DNA of 64,000 nucleotides from DASWJZ01 sp963739005 (GCA_963739005.1 CAVTYQ010000004.1:496001-560000); one strand, 5' to 3'; shown: positions 1-8,985, counted from the stretch's first letter. The notes: a model not told the origin generated them from the sequence alone. Program-made: numbers and translations.

Positions 1-2
1 CG

Positions 3-1193
3 CTTTCGCTTGCCGTCGGTCTGGAAACCTTCCCCTTTGTTGTAGTGATCGGGGGCGCATTCGCCTTCTCTTGGATCGCAATGCCAGAAAGGGCGGCCCG
101 CGCGTTCCTGCTTTTTGGCGCGAGCCTTGCCGTCGGGTCGCTGGTGTTCTTCGTTGTGCAGACGGCGCCCTCGGCGTGGGGCGCGCCGAAATGCGATGCG
201 CTATCAAGTCCATGGCTGCTGCTGACGACGGGGGGCGGCTTGGCTGCCGCATGTCTCGTCGCCGCCACTCCGAGGCTTCGCACGTGGCCGCTGCGGGTAG
301 TCGCGGCAGGCGGCTTAGGCGCCGCCCTCGTCGTCGCATTCGTGGTGCTCTTCCCGGCGTGCCGGGTCGGGCCCTACAACGTGATACCGGAGCCTTACCG
401 CAGCCTTCTCCTCGATGTGACCATCGAGGCGCTGCCGTTCGCGAAGTTCGTCAAGGTCAATCCAAGCGCGGCGCTACAGTCGGTGATGCCAATGCTCGTT
501 GGCGCGCTCGCGGCGACGCTCGCCGCCTGGCGCGTTGGCGAAAAGCGGGCGGCTCTCGGACTCTTTGCCGCAATGCTCTGGCTCGGCGCGGGGATGGCGT
601 TTTACCAGATACGCGCCGTCTACATCGCGTCGGCCTTCGTTCCCCCGGTCGCGGGGTGGTATATCGACCGGCTGATCGCCGGCCGTCTGGGCGCTACCCT
701 GTCCACCCGCACGGTGTCTGCGATTGGCGGAATCGCGCTCCTCGGCATTGCCTGGGCCGCCTTCGTTGTCGCCGTGCAGAACGTGGCGCCGCTGGAGTTG
801 AAGCGCGCGCCGCCGCGTGCCGCGTGCGCCGATCCCCTCTATCTGAAGCCGCTCGATGCGCTCCCGGCGGGCTTGGTGCTCGGGCAGATGGATCTCGGCC
901 CGAAGATCATCCTTCACACGCATCACTCGGCGCTCGTAGGCGGGTATCACCGCGGCGTGGCGGGCGTGATCGCCGGCATCGAGGCCTTCAACGGCGACGC
1001 GGCGGCGATGCGACGCCAGGTGGACAAGTTCAACGTCAGCTACGTGGCGATCTGCGCCAACTGGCTTGGGCTGCTTCGTCCGGGCGAGACCTCGTTTGCG
1101 AGCGAGCTTGCGGCCGGACAGGTGAGCGTGCCGTGGCTTCAGCCGCTCGATCTCAAGACCGGTCCGCTGCAGGTCTGGCGCGTGGTCCGCTAG
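3..1193 (+). CDS. Multi-membrane GT-C-like protein, 5'-truncated by window edge
   Basis: The reading frame is open from base 3 and begins inside the protein: the first residues (LSLAVGLETFPF) align with LALAVGLESLPY in the protein encoded next door on the other strand, so the true start lies left of the window and the GTG at 45 is internal. 396 residues are visible. They show many hydrophobic segments and a soluble C-terminal part containing a GGYHRGVAGVIAGIEAF block, matched by AGYHRNVEGIVAGIEAF in the neighbour. The family resembles large alphaproteobacterial membrane proteins of GT-C (polyprenyl-sugar-dependent glycosyltransferase) type, but no function is proven. The stop codon overlaps the neighbour's stop at a shared CTAG (1190-1193). 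Confidence 0.75.
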   Translation, partial: LSLAVGLETFPFVVVIGGAFAFSWIAMPERAARAFLLFGASLAVGSLVFFVVQTAPSAWGAPKCDALSSPWLLLTTGGGLAAACLVAATPRLRTWPLRVVAAGGLGAALVVAFVVLFPACRVGPYNVIPEPYRSLLLDVTIEALPFAKFVKVNPSAALQSVMPMLVGALAATLAAWRVGEKRAALGLFAAMLWLGAGMAFYQIRAVYIASAFVPPVAGWYIDRLIAGRLGATLSTRTVSAIGGIALLGIAWAAFVVAVQNVAPLELKRAPPRAACADPLYLKPLDALPAGLVLGQMDLGPKIILHTHHSALVGGYHRGVAGVIAGIEAFNGDAAAMRRQVDKFNVSYVAICANWLGLLRPGETSFASELAAGQVSVPWLQPLDLKTGPLQVWRVVR

Positions 1194-3010
1194 CGCTCCG
1201 TCACCCGCCAGAGTTTTAGCGCGCGCGCATCGAGCGGAACGGGCGCCAGCCATGCGGGCGCTGCCTCGCCGCGCGCGAGCGCTTTGACGAAAGCGCCGTA
1301 GCGGTCCGGGTAGGCCGTGACCCAGGGCAGGCAGACGGCGACGTAGTCGGCGTGGTCGCGCAGCGCGAATTTTCGCATGTCGGCCTCCGAGCCGGCGAAG
1401 GCCTCGATTCCCGCGACGATCCCCTCGACGTTACGGTGATAACCCGCGGCGATGATCGAATCGTCGGTCAGGAAGAGGACATGCGCGCCGAGATCGAGCG
1501 GACCGAGGATCGTGCCCTTCGGGATCGTGCGAAGCGCGGGAAGCTCCCTCAAGCACGCGCGCATCGCGTCCGGGTCGTGATGGGGAGCGGGGGCGACGAG
1601 CTCAGCGTGCTCGGCGAGGGCCGCGGCCGAGACCCAGGGCATTTCGAAGAGAAGCGCGCCTCCGACAAGAAGCGCCAGCGCGCGGGGAATGCGCACCTGG
1701 CGGTCGGTCGCCTGCGAAAGCACGCGGTCGAGCGCGAAGCCGGCGGCGACGGGCACGAGCGCGCAGCCGACATAGATCGCACGGATCTGCACGCTGCTCA
1801 GCGCCAAGGTCAGAGTGAGGAGCGACGCGGTGGCGAAAAGCAGCCGCCGCCCTTCGCCCCGGCTTTGGAGAGCGCCGATCCACGCCGCGATCGCCGCGGC
1901 GAGCGTCGGGCCGAAGACGATCGCGGTGAGCATCGGGTGGCGCGAAATCGCTTCGCCGAAATCGAGCGCCTCGCCGGTCGCTTCGAGCCACTGCGGGAGG
2001 ACCGAGTCCGGCACCGCGCCGTAGGGTCCGGCGAGACAGGCCGGGAAGGCGAATGCGAACGCGCCGACAAGCGCGACCGATGCGACTGCAAGAGCCGCGA
2101 GACGGGCTTGCCACGCCGCAAGACGCGTTCCGACGGCCGCGAGCGCGATCGCACCCGCTCCGAAGGTCAGTAGCAGCCAGGGCGCGGAGAGCGTGTCGCA
2201 GGTTGGCGTGAGCCAAAGCGAAGGCGCCGTCTCGACCGCGAAAGCTGCAAGCGACGCGAGCGCCAGCGCCGAAGCGAAGAGAGCCAAGCCGTGCGCTTGA
2301 CGGCGATCGACGACGAACGCCGCGGCGTAGACAAGCCCGATCAGGGCGACGTAGGGGAGGCTCTCCAGTCCGACGGCGAGTGCAAGCGCCGAAGCGATAC
2401 CGCCGAGAACCGCCGCGATCGGCCTCGATGCCGCGATCGCGAAGCAGAGGACCGACGTCAGCGTCAGCACGACCTGGACGTTGTGGTGATCGATCTCGCC
2501 GGCGCCGAAGAGATCGCGGAAAGCGAGGTAGTTTGGCGCGATCGCAATGGCGAGGAGCGCTGCCCTGAGCCCAAAGGTTCGCCGAAGCGCGGCGAAGGTC
2601 AGAGCGCAATAGAGCGCGAAGAGAAGGGTCGGCCACGCAGTCAACACGACCCGCTCGGCTAGCCCGGACCCGAGCACTGGCGTGAGCGCGAGGAGACCCG
2701 CCGCAAGCGGCGCGTCGACGAGCCGCGACCAGTGCATCCGCGTGCCCTCGGGCGGGAGGTAGCGGTACTGGTGCGTGTCGAACCAGCTCTGGCCCTGGGC
2801 GAGGTCGCGAACCTCCTGCAGGCGGAGCCCGTTGTCCGCGCTGAGGGTGGAGAGATCGTCCAATTGCTGGAAGCCGAGCCACTGGCCGTGGAAGTAGATC
2901 GCTGCGAAGAAGAGGGCGAGCGCCCAGAAAAGCCCCGGACGATCGAAAAGGCTCGTCGCCGGCCGCGCCGCCGAAGTATCGGAGCTGTAGAGCTTTTCCG
3001 CCGCCGCCAT
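1190..3010 (-). CDS. Multi-membrane GT-C-like glycosyltransferase-type protein
   Basis: 606 residues from the ATG at 3010; an in-frame TTG at 3043 would add 11 residues and is less likely. The N-terminal part after the first membrane span holds an acidic LDDL motif in the first loop, a QYRYLPPEGTRMHWSRLVDAP block and a GEIDHHNVQ motif. These loop acidic and His residues are reminiscent of GT-C enzymes that take sugar from a polyprenyl phosphate at the membrane. About ten hydrophobic spans follow, then a soluble tail shared with the truncated gene to the left, so the two are paralogues arranged tail to tail. The divergent GT2 gene could supply the lipid-linked sugar. The family assignment rests on overall look and loop motifs, not on a proven activity. 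Confidence 0.75.
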   Translation of the reverse strand: MAAAEKLYSSDTSAARPATSLFDRPGLFWALALFFAAIYFHGQWLGFQQLDDLSTLSADNGLRLQEVRDLAQGQSWFDTHQYRYLPPEGTRMHWSRLVDAPLAAGLLALTPVLGSGLAERVVLTAWPTLLFALYCALTFAALRRTFGLRAALLAIAIAPNYLAFRDLFGAGEIDHHNVQVVLTLTSVLCFAIAASRPIAAVLGGIASALALAVGLESLPYVALIGLVYAAAFVVDRRQAHGLALFASALALASLAAFAVETAPSLWLTPTCDTLSAPWLLLTFGAGAIALAAVGTRLAAWQARLAALAVASVALVGAFAFAFPACLAGPYGAVPDSVLPQWLEATGEALDFGEAISRHPMLTAIVFGPTLAAAIAAWIGALQSRGEGRRLLFATASLLTLTLALSSVQIRAIYVGCALVPVAAGFALDRVLSQATDRQVRIPRALALLVGGALLFEMPWVSAAALAEHAELVAPAPHHDPDAMRACLRELPALRTIPKGTILGPLDLGAHVLFLTDDSIIAAGYHRNVEGIVAGIEAFAGSEADMRKFALRDHADYVAVCLPWVTAYPDRYGAFVKALARGEAAPAWLAPVPLDARALKLWRVTER

Positions 3011-3089
3011 GGACTTTTCCGCGCGCGATTCACCTGGCGGCAAGCATCGCCGGGCTAGCTTACCCGCCGGTTATCGGGGTGAAATCGCG

Positions 3090-4394
3090 ATGCAAGTTGA
3101 TTCGCCGGGCGAAAACCCCGTGCACGCGGCACTGCTCGGCGTCGAGAAGAGCTTCGCGGAGGCTGGCGCGATCGAGCTTTCGATCGTGATGCCGTGCCTT
3201 GACGAGGCGGAAACGCTGGGCGTCTGCATCGACAAGGCGAAGTCCTTCCTCTGGCGCACGGGAATTGCGGGCGAGGTCGTCGTCGCCGACAACGGTTCGA
3301 CCGACGGCAGCCAGGCGATCGCGCGGGCGCGCGAGGCCCGCGTCGTCGACGTCGCGAGCCGCGGCTACGGCGCCGCGCTGATCGCCGGCATCCGCGCGTC
3401 GCGCGGCCGCTTCGTCATCATGGGCGACAGCGATAATTCCTACGACTTTGCCAATCTCGATCTCTTCGTGGAGAAGCTCCGCGCCGGATACGACGTGGTC
3501 ATGGGGAACCGCTTCCGCGGCGGCATCGCGGCTTCTGCCATGCCGAAGCTTCACCGCTATCTCGGCAACCCCGTGCTCTCTTTCGTAGGACGGCTCTTTT
3601 TCAGAAGCCCGATCGGCGACTTCCATTGCGGGCTGCGCGGTTTCTCCCGCGCCGCGATCCTGGCGCTGAACCTCGACGCGCCGGGCATGGAATTCGCCTC
3701 CGAGATGGTGGTGAAGGCGACGCTCGCGGAGCTCAAGATCACGGAGGTGCCGACGACGCTGCAGCAGGACGGCCGCTCGCGTCCGCCGCATCTTCGGAGC
3801 TGGCGCGACGGATGGCGGCACTTGAAGCTTCTGCTCGAATTCGCCCCGCACTGGCTCTTTCTCTACCCGGGAGGCGCGCTCGCCAGCATGGGTGTGCTGA
3901 TCGCCGCGGCGGTGCTCCGCGGGCCGCTCGATCTCGGCCCGATCACGCTCGACGCGGCGACGCTTCTGATGGCGGTCGCGGCGATCCTGGTCGGGACGCA
4001 GCTCGTTCTTTTCTACGCCGTGGCAAAGACCGCCGCCGTCGCCGTCGGACGGCTTCCGGCGACGCCGCGCTTCAAGGCGCTGAGCAGGATTCTGACCGTC
4101 GACCGCTTCTGCCTCGCGGGCGGCATCTTCTTTGCGCTCGGATTCCTGACGGCGGCCGTGTCGTCGCTGCACTGGATGGTGACGGGCTTTGGCGATCTCG
4201 ACCCCGACGTGAACATCCGGCTTGCCGCGGTCGCGACGCTCGGCATGGCGCTCGGCGTGCAAAGCGCCACCGCGGGCTTCCTGATTGGGCTCGTTCGCCA
4301 GAGAGCGCGGCCCGCGGAGACCGGCAAGCCGGAAGCAGGCGTCTCGGCGTCGGACGACTCGAAGACCCGCGCGCGGACCGACGAAGCGGCCTGA
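3090..4394 (+). CDS. Glycosyltransferase family 2 (polyprenyl-phosphate sugar transferase type) with C-terminal membrane domain
   Basis: 434 residues from the ATG at 3090. An upstream in-frame ATG at 3009 would run into the divergent gene and lacks family similarity, so 3090 is preferred. The GT-A domain starts with ELSIVMPCLDEAETL, then VVVADNGSTDGS, and a DSDNSYDF stretch replaces the usual DxD metal-binding site; it continues to about residue 220 with GDFHCGLRGF. Four hydrophobic spans follow (roughly residues 245-400). This layout is that of DPM1/GtrB-like enzymes that load a sugar from a nucleotide onto polyprenyl phosphate at the inner membrane face. It is divergent from the GT-C-like gene, 79 bases apart, so both probably serve the same surface-glycan step. 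Confidence 0.85.
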   Translation: MQVDSPGENPVHAALLGVEKSFAEAGAIELSIVMPCLDEAETLGVCIDKAKSFLWRTGIAGEVVVADNGSTDGSQAIARAREARVVDVASRGYGAALIAGIRASRGRFVIMGDSDNSYDFANLDLFVEKLRAGYDVVMGNRFRGGIAASAMPKLHRYLGNPVLSFVGRLFFRSPIGDFHCGLRGFSRAAILALNLDAPGMEFASEMVVKATLAELKITEVPTTLQQDGRSRPPHLRSWRDGWRHLKLLLEFAPHWLFLYPGGALASMGVLIAAAVLRGPLDLGPITLDAATLLMAVAAILVGTQLVLFYAVAKTAAVAVGRLPATPRFKALSRILTVDRFCLAGGIFFALGFLTAAVSSLHWMVTGFGDLDPDVNIRLAAVATLGMALGVQSATAGFLIGLVRQRARPAETGKPEAGVSASDDSKTRARTDEAA

Positions 4395-4415
4395 CGATCG
4401 AGGCGGGCCGTCAGG
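4390..4415. terminator. Candidate bidirectional terminator between convergent genes
   Basis: A perfect 7-bp inverted repeat CCTGACG / CGTCAGG with a 12-nt loop sits over the stop codons of the convergent GT2 and TerC genes. No T-run follows on either side, so the call rests on the repeat and its position. Confidence 0.35.
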
Positions 4416-5073
4416 CCGTCGCCAGGAAAGAGCCGGGCGTAATGAAGAGCGTCACCGACGCTCCGACCTCCCAGCCGCCTTCCCAGATCATGCGCGCGGC
4501 GACGTAGACGATCACGAGCAGCCCGACCCAGGCGAGCCAGCGGTATCGATCGAGCAGCCGCGCGATGAAGGTCGCGGCAATGCCCATCAGCGCGACGGAG
4601 AGAAGGAGTCCGGCCGCCATGATCAGTGGGTGCTCGCGCGCCGCGCCGGCAATCGCCAGCACGTTGTCGAGCGACATCGAGACGTCGGCGACGAGGATCT
4701 GCCACATGGCCTCTCCCACGGTCTTGGTCGATTCCGCGGTAGTCGCGCCGTTGCCGATCGCGCCAAGCGCCTCGGTTCCGGCATGCTCGGCGGCGGCGCT
4801 CCGGATTTCGCGGAAAAGCTTCCAGGAGACCCAGAGGAGCAGGATGCCGCCGGCAAGGAGAAGCCCGACGATCTGCAGAAATTGCACCGCGAGCAGCGAC
4901 AGGAGCACGCGCAGCACGACGGCGCCGGCGATGCCGTAGAAGATGACCTTCTTGCGGATCGCCACCGGCGCGCCGGCCGCGGCCATACCGACGACGATGG
5001 CGTTGTCCCCGGAGAGGACGACGTTGATGAAGATGACCTGGAGGATGGTCGAGAGTTCGGAGGAAAGGTGCAT
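4411..5073 (-). CDS. TerC/YjbE-family membrane protein, putative metal-ion exporter
   Basis: 220 residues, the normal length for short TerC proteins. About seven hydrophobic spans are visible. The two family hallmarks are present: NVVLSGDNAIVVGMAAAG near residue 25 and DVSMSLDNVLAIAGAA near residue 130, with acidic and Asn residues inside the membrane that in this family (TerC, LysE superfamily) are thought to bind a divalent cation, often Mn2+ or Ca2+. An RBS-like AGGGG lies close to the start. No recognisable yybP-ykoY manganese riboswitch was found upstream; instead a decayed fragment of a second TerC gene lies there. The substrate is not determined by sequence. Confidence 0.85.
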   Translation of the reverse strand: MHLSSELSTILQVIFINVVLSGDNAIVVGMAAAGAPVAIRKKVIFYGIAGAVVLRVLLSLLAVQFLQIVGLLLAGGILLLWVSWKLFREIRSAAAEHAGTEALGAIGNGATTAESTKTVGEAMWQILVADVSMSLDNVLAIAGAAREHPLIMAAGLLLSVALMGIAATFIARLLDRYRWLAWVGLLVIVYVAARMIWEGGWEVGASVTLFITPGSFLATA

Positions 5074-5082
5074 CGGCCGCCC

Positions 5083-5223
5083 CTAAACTTGCGGCGGCAC
5101 GAAGGGCGGGGAAGGACGCAGAAGATCAACGCTTGCCCCGGCGCGGTCGCCGGCCGGGACGAGGTCGATCGGAATGACATTCAGAAACGCCGAGAAGGCG
5201 TCGGCCGAAACGAATTCGAGCAT
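5083..5223 (-). pseudogene. Truncated N-terminal fragment of a second TerC-family gene
   Basis: A 46-codon ORF begins MLEFVSADAFSAFLNVIPID and continues LVPAGDRAGAS. This matches the start of typical TerC proteins (MLEF...VIxIDLVLAGDNAIV) but has lost the key Asn and the rest of the protein; after about 33 codons the frame turns into unrelated sequence and stops. It lies 9 bases upstream of the intact TerC gene on the same strand, so it is most simply the remnant of a tandem paralogue. The adjoining stretch 5224-5407 shows no gene I can support; it contains an inverted repeat TGGCGCT (5358-5364) / AGCGCCA (5383-5389). Confidence 0.6.
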
Positions 5224-5407
5224 GCGGCGCACCCTTCACGCGTGGCCGCCGCCGCAGCGCTCTCCTGTCGAAATCGGGATCGAAGGAACGGCTGGGCCAC
5301 ACAGTGGTCGTCCAGTCCGACATCGCAGCGGAGGTCCGCTGCCAGAGGGGCCCGGCCTGGCGCTCGTTACTTAGCCTCGGCCAGCGCCAAGATCAATCGC
5401 CCGGCGA

Positions 5408-5429
5408 TTGAGGCTTAGCGAAGCCTCAA
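5408..5429 (-). terminator. Hairpin at the end of the GST-phosphatase-galE operon
   Basis: A perfect 9-bp stem TTGAGGCTT / AAGCCTCAA with a 4-nt loop overlaps the galE stop codon. It is well placed to end or protect the transcript. No clear U-run follows. Confidence 0.45.
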
Positions 5430-6430
5430 GATGCGGATGAAGGCGCGCGATTGGACTGGTCGAGACGCTTCTGGTGCCACCGCCAGGCATCCTCGACAAT
5501 CGTTGCGAGGTCGGCGGCGGCGCGCCAATTGAGAAGCGCCGCGGCACGCGCGGGATCGGCGACGAGCACCGGCGGATCGCCGGCGCGCCGCGGCGATTCC
5601 TGAGCTGCGACCTTCCGGCCGGTCACGGCCTCGACCGAGTCGATCACCTCGCGCACCGACGCGCCGTGCCCGGTTCCGAGGTTGACCGCCGCGGACGCGC
5701 CGCCGCCGAGGAGATGCCGAAGCGCGGCGACATGCGCGGCGGCGAGATCCATGACGTGGATGTAGTCGCGCACCGCGGTCCCGTCCGCGGTGGGATAGTC
5801 GGTTCCGAAAATCGAGATCGAGCGGCGCAATCCGATCGCCGCGTCGAGCACGAGCGGAATGAGATGCGTCTCCGGCTCGTGCCATTCGCCGATCTGGGCC
5901 GCCGGATCGGCGCCGGCGGCGTTGAAGTAGCGAAGCCGCAGGGAGCGGATGGCGTGCGCGCGATCGAAGTCGTCCATCATCCACTCGCAGGCGAGCTTCG
6001 ACGCGCCATAGGGGCTGATAGGTCGGAGCGGCAGGTCCTCGGTGATCGGCACGCGCTCCGGCTCGCCGTAGACGGCGCAGGTGGAGGAGAAGACGATGCG
6101 CGGAACGCCGCCGAGCCGCATCGCCTCGAGGAGGTTGAGCGTGCCGCCGACATTGACCGCGTAATAGCGCTCCGGGTGCCCGGTCGATTCCCCGACCAGC
6201 GCCAGCGCCGCGAAATGGAGCACCGCCTCCGGACGCGTCTCCGCGATCGCCGCGCGAAGCGCCTCGGCGTCGCGCATGTCGCCCTTGATCATAGGTCCCC
6301 AGCGGACGGCGCCCTCGTGGCCCATCGAAAGATTGTCGAAGACGACCGGCTCGAAGCCGGCCTCCGCTAAAGCCTTGCAGCAATGGCTGCCGACGTAGCC
6401 GGCGCCGCCGGTGACGAGGATGCGGGTCAT
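5426..6430 (-). CDS. galE: UDP-glucose 4-epimerase
   Basis: 334 residues, the usual length for GalE. It interconverts UDP-glucose and UDP-galactose using bound NAD. The Rossmann motif GGAGYVGSH opens the protein, SSTCAVYG carries the catalytic Ser/Thr region, and YGASK is the catalytic Tyr-x-x-x-Lys of the extended short-chain dehydrogenase family. RYFNAAGA and the RDYIHVMDLA block are typical of GalE rather than of other epimerases. The ATG overlaps the stop of the phosphatase upstream (ATGA), so it is translationally coupled as the last gene of a three-gene operon. The product would feed galactose units into surface glycans made by the flanking loci. Confidence 0.93.
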   Translation of the reverse strand: MTRILVTGGAGYVGSHCCKALAEAGFEPVVFDNLSMGHEGAVRWGPMIKGDMRDAEALRAAIAETRPEAVLHFAALALVGESTGHPERYYAVNVGGTLNLLEAMRLGGVPRIVFSSTCAVYGEPERVPITEDLPLRPISPYGASKLACEWMMDDFDRAHAIRSLRLRYFNAAGADPAAQIGEWHEPETHLIPLVLDAAIGLRRSISIFGTDYPTADGTAVRDYIHVMDLAAAHVAALRHLLGGGASAAVNLGTGHGASVREVIDSVEAVTGRKVAAQESPRRAGDPPVLVADPARAAALLNWRAAADLATIVEDAWRWHQKRLDQSNRAPSSAS

Positions 6431-7176
6431 CGGATCGAAGCCTTGAGAAAGCGCCGCTTGTCGGCTTCAAGCACGAGGCAGGTGAGGTTGCCGCTGAAGA
6501 CGGCGCCGGTGTCGATGTTGATGCGATTGCTCCTGATATCCGGCGCGGTGACCGGGGTGTGGCCGTGCACGACGATCTTCCCGAAGTCCACGACGGAATC
6601 GAGGAACGGCCCGCGGATCCAGATCAGATCCTCGGGGTCCTGATCCTTGAGCGGGCGGCCGGGCCGGACGCCGGCATGGACGAAGAGGTAGCCGCCGAAT
6701 TCCGCCGTCCGCGGCAGCGACGAGAAGAAGGCGCAGTGCGCTGCGGGCAGGGCATCACGGAAGGCGGCGCGCAGGCTTTCGTTGGTCGGAAATTCGCGCC
6801 TTGGGTTGCCGTCGCTCAGATAGGAGACGATCGTCTCGCCGCCGCCGTTATAAAGCCAGTTCGACATTTCCGATGCGTCGTCGAGCGCCCGGAGCAGCAG
6901 GTCCTCGTGATTTCCCATGAGGCAGATACGTCTCTCGCCGAGCGGCGGCGTCGCGATCAGCCACTCGACGACGTCGCGGGTGCCGGGTCCGCGATCGACA
7001 TAATCCCCGACGTAGACTTCGATCGCGCGCGCGGCCGGGAAGGCTTTCAAGTCGCTTCGCATCGTCGCAGCGAGCTCTTGAAGCAGGTCGATGCGGCCGT
7101 GGATGTCGCCGACCGCGTAGATGCGGAGACCCTCCGGCAGCGTGCCTTCCACGATGTCCTTGCCGGTCTCGCTCAC
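6427..7176 (-). CDS. Metallophosphoesterase (serine/threonine protein phosphatase-like, bacterial PPP family)
   Basis: 249 residues from a GTG that overlaps the TGA of the GST gene upstream (GTGA). The frame stays open far upstream but that part is the shadow of the GST gene. The calcineurin-like metal-site motifs occur in order: GDIHG near residue 21, GDYVDRG near residue 54, GNHED near residue 82, an FVHAG block and VHGHTPV near the C-terminus. These bind two metals and hydrolyse phosphate esters. The size and motifs match bacterial PrpA/ApaH-like single-domain phosphatases; whether the substrate is protein, diadenosine polyphosphate or something else cannot be read from sequence. Confidence 0.88.
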   Translation of the reverse strand: MSETGKDIVEGTLPEGLRIYAVGDIHGRIDLLQELAATMRSDLKAFPAARAIEVYVGDYVDRGPGTRDVVEWLIATPPLGERRICLMGNHEDLLLRALDDASEMSNWLYNGGGETIVSYLSDGNPRREFPTNESLRAAFRDALPAAHCAFFSSLPRTAEFGGYLFVHAGVRPGRPLKDQDPEDLIWIRGPFLDSVVDFGKIVVHGHTPVTAPDIRSNRINIDTGAVFSGNLTCLVLEADKRRFLKASIR

Positions 7177-7802
7177 GGCATCGGAATCTCGGTTGCGAAC
7201 TTCGGGACGTGGTAGCCCTTCTGGACAGCCGGCCGGGAAGCGATGTCGCAGTACCAGCGCTTTACGTTGGGGAAATCGTTCATGTCGATCTCCTGCCATT
7301 CGTAGCGCGAGAGCCATGGCCAGATCGCCATGTCGGCGATCGAGTAGTCGTCGGCGACGAAAGCGCGCCCGTCGAGCCGGCGGTCGAGCACGCCGTAGAG
7401 CCGCTTCGCCTCCTTGCCGTAGCGCTCCTCCGCGTAGGGCGCCTTCCCCTTGTTGAAACGCAGGAAATGATGCGCCTGTCCAAGGAACGGGCCGATACCG
7501 CCCATCTGGAACATCAGCCATTCGAGCACGCGGTAGCGCGGCTCGCCTTCCTTCGGCAGGAAGCGCCCGGTCTTTTCGGCGAGATAGATCATGATCGCGC
7601 CCGATTCCATGAGCGCAAGGTTGTTGTCGCGGTCGACGATCGCCGGGATCTTGTTGTTCGGGCTGATCTTCAGGAACTCCGGCTTGAACTGCTCGTCCTT
7701 GCCGATATCGATGGCGTGAGTCTCGTAGGGGAGGCCTAGCTCTTCCAGAAGGATAGAGACCTTGCGCCCGTTGGGCGTAATCCAGGTGTAGAGGTCGATC
7801 AT
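7173..7802 (-). CDS. Glutathione S-transferase family protein (YghU/YfcG, Ure2p-like)
   Basis: 209 residues. The N-terminal thioredoxin-like domain starts MIDLYTWITPNGRKVSILLEE, with the TPNGxKVSI pattern of the Ure2p/Nu-class GSTs YghU and YfcG. It continues with SPNNKIPAIVD and a MESGAIMIYLAE block that binds the glutamyl part of glutathione. The helical C-terminal domain has the conserved YSIADMAIWPW motif. Nu-class members show disulfide reductase or peroxidase activity with glutathione. It is the first gene of the operon with the phosphatase and galE. Confidence 0.9.
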   Translation of the reverse strand: MIDLYTWITPNGRKVSILLEELGLPYETHAIDIGKDEQFKPEFLKISPNNKIPAIVDRDNNLALMESGAIMIYLAEKTGRFLPKEGEPRYRVLEWLMFQMGGIGPFLGQAHHFLRFNKGKAPYAEERYGKEAKRLYGVLDRRLDGRAFVADDYSIADMAIWPWLSRYEWQEIDMNDFPNVKRWYCDIASRPAVQKGYHVPKFATEIPMP

Positions 7803-7913
7803 GGCACCCTCCGTCGCGGAGAAAGCGACCGAACGGCCGCGTCAGGGACATGGAGCCGGAAGCGCCGCTTGGCAAGCGCAAGTCGCCCATTCCGGGCCGT
7901 GATCGCGACGGCG

Positions 7914-8978
7914 TTACTCGGCACCCGTTCTGAGCCGGCGGCGGACCGGGAAGAGCTGCAGGTCGAAGCGCTGCGCGACGAGGCCCCAGATGCCACCCGG
8001 CGCCACGAGCATGACGGCAATCGCAAGCGCGCCGAGAAGCATCAGGTACCAGGCGCCGAGCGTCGAGAGATAGTCTTGCAGGAGATAGAGGATGATCGCG
8101 CCGACGATCGGCCCCTCCATCGTGCCGATGCCGCCGATGACGACGATGAAGATCACGTAGGCGGTCCAGTCGAGCACCGAGAAGGCGGCGTCGGGCGAGA
8201 TGCGCGCCTTCTGCAGATATATGAGCGCGCCGACCATGCCGGTGCCGAATGCGGTCAGCACGTAGACGACGAGCTTGGTGCGAAAGCCGTCGACGCCGAG
8301 ACTGTCGGCGGCGGTCTCCGAATCGCGGATCGCGGCGAGCGCCAGGCCGCGCCGCGAGCGAAGCAGGAAGAAGACGAGTGCGAGCGTGCCGGCGAGGAGC
8401 GCGAGCGCCAGCCAGTAATTGGCGACGTCGCGCGCCGCAGCAGTGCGGATACCGAAGGTCGCGGCGATGAATTTCAGCCCCGCCATCTGGTTGGTGACGT
8501 CGGGGCCGAGCGAGGTGCCGGTTCCGCCGCCGAGCTCTTTCACCTGCGCGAGGATCAGGCGGAAGACCTCCGCCGCGACCCAGGTGCCGATGGCGAAATA
8601 GGCGCCGCGCAGGCGGAAGACGACGAGCGCCGTCGGAACGGCAAGGATCGCGGCGACGATCCCGCCGATCACGATCGCGACGAGCGGATCGAGGTCGAAG
8701 ACCAGCGTCGCCGCGAAGAGCGCATAGGCGCCAAGCCCGATGAAGGCCTGCTGGCCGACCGAGACGAGCCCGGCATAGCCGGCGAGCAGGTTCCAGTACT
8801 GCGCGAGCGCCAGCATCGTGAAGACGAAGAAGAGGTCCTGCAGCGCCGCGCGCCCAGCGAAAAACGGCACGATTGCGAGGAAGGCGAGGATCGCCGCAAG
8901 GAGCAGAAACCGCGGCGTCTGACCTTCCGCTTCGAGACGGAAGCGAGGCGCTGCGCTCTCTGTGGGGCTGTCGCTCAT
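7914..8978 (-). CDS. livM: Branched-chain-type ABC transporter permease (LivM family)
   Basis: 354 residues from the ATG at 8978. About nine hydrophobic spans and the LivM signature NLLAGYAGLVSVGQQAFIGLGAY near residue 65, plus VVIGGIGTMEGPIVGA near residue 290. The cytoplasmic loop with AAIRDSETAADSLG is where the ATPases dock. It is the last gene of the livKGFHM-ordered operon, 7 bases after livH. The transported substrate is not set by the permease; location beside the divergent IclR gene and aromatic-ring genes suggests an aromatic acid rather than an amino acid (inference). Confidence 0.9.
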   Translation of the reverse strand: MSDSPTESAAPRFRLEAEGQTPRFLLLAAILAFLAIVPFFAGRAALQDLFFVFTMLALAQYWNLLAGYAGLVSVGQQAFIGLGAYALFAATLVFDLDPLVAIVIGGIVAAILAVPTALVVFRLRGAYFAIGTWVAAEVFRLILAQVKELGGGTGTSLGPDVTNQMAGLKFIAATFGIRTAAARDVANYWLALALLAGTLALVFFLLRSRRGLALAAIRDSETAADSLGVDGFRTKLVVYVLTAFGTGMVGALIYLQKARISPDAAFSVLDWTAYVIFIVVIGGIGTMEGPIVGAIILYLLQDYLSTLGAWYLMLLGALAIAVMLVAPGGIWGLVAQRFDLQLFPVRRRLRTGAE

Positions 8979-8985
8979 CCCGCGC

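Noticed and set aside
5074..5425. Possible yybP-ykoY manganese riboswitch before TerC
   Set aside because: I looked for the conserved GGGGAGUA-type core and paired helices on the minus strand and found none; the region holds a TerC fragment and simple inverted repeats instead.
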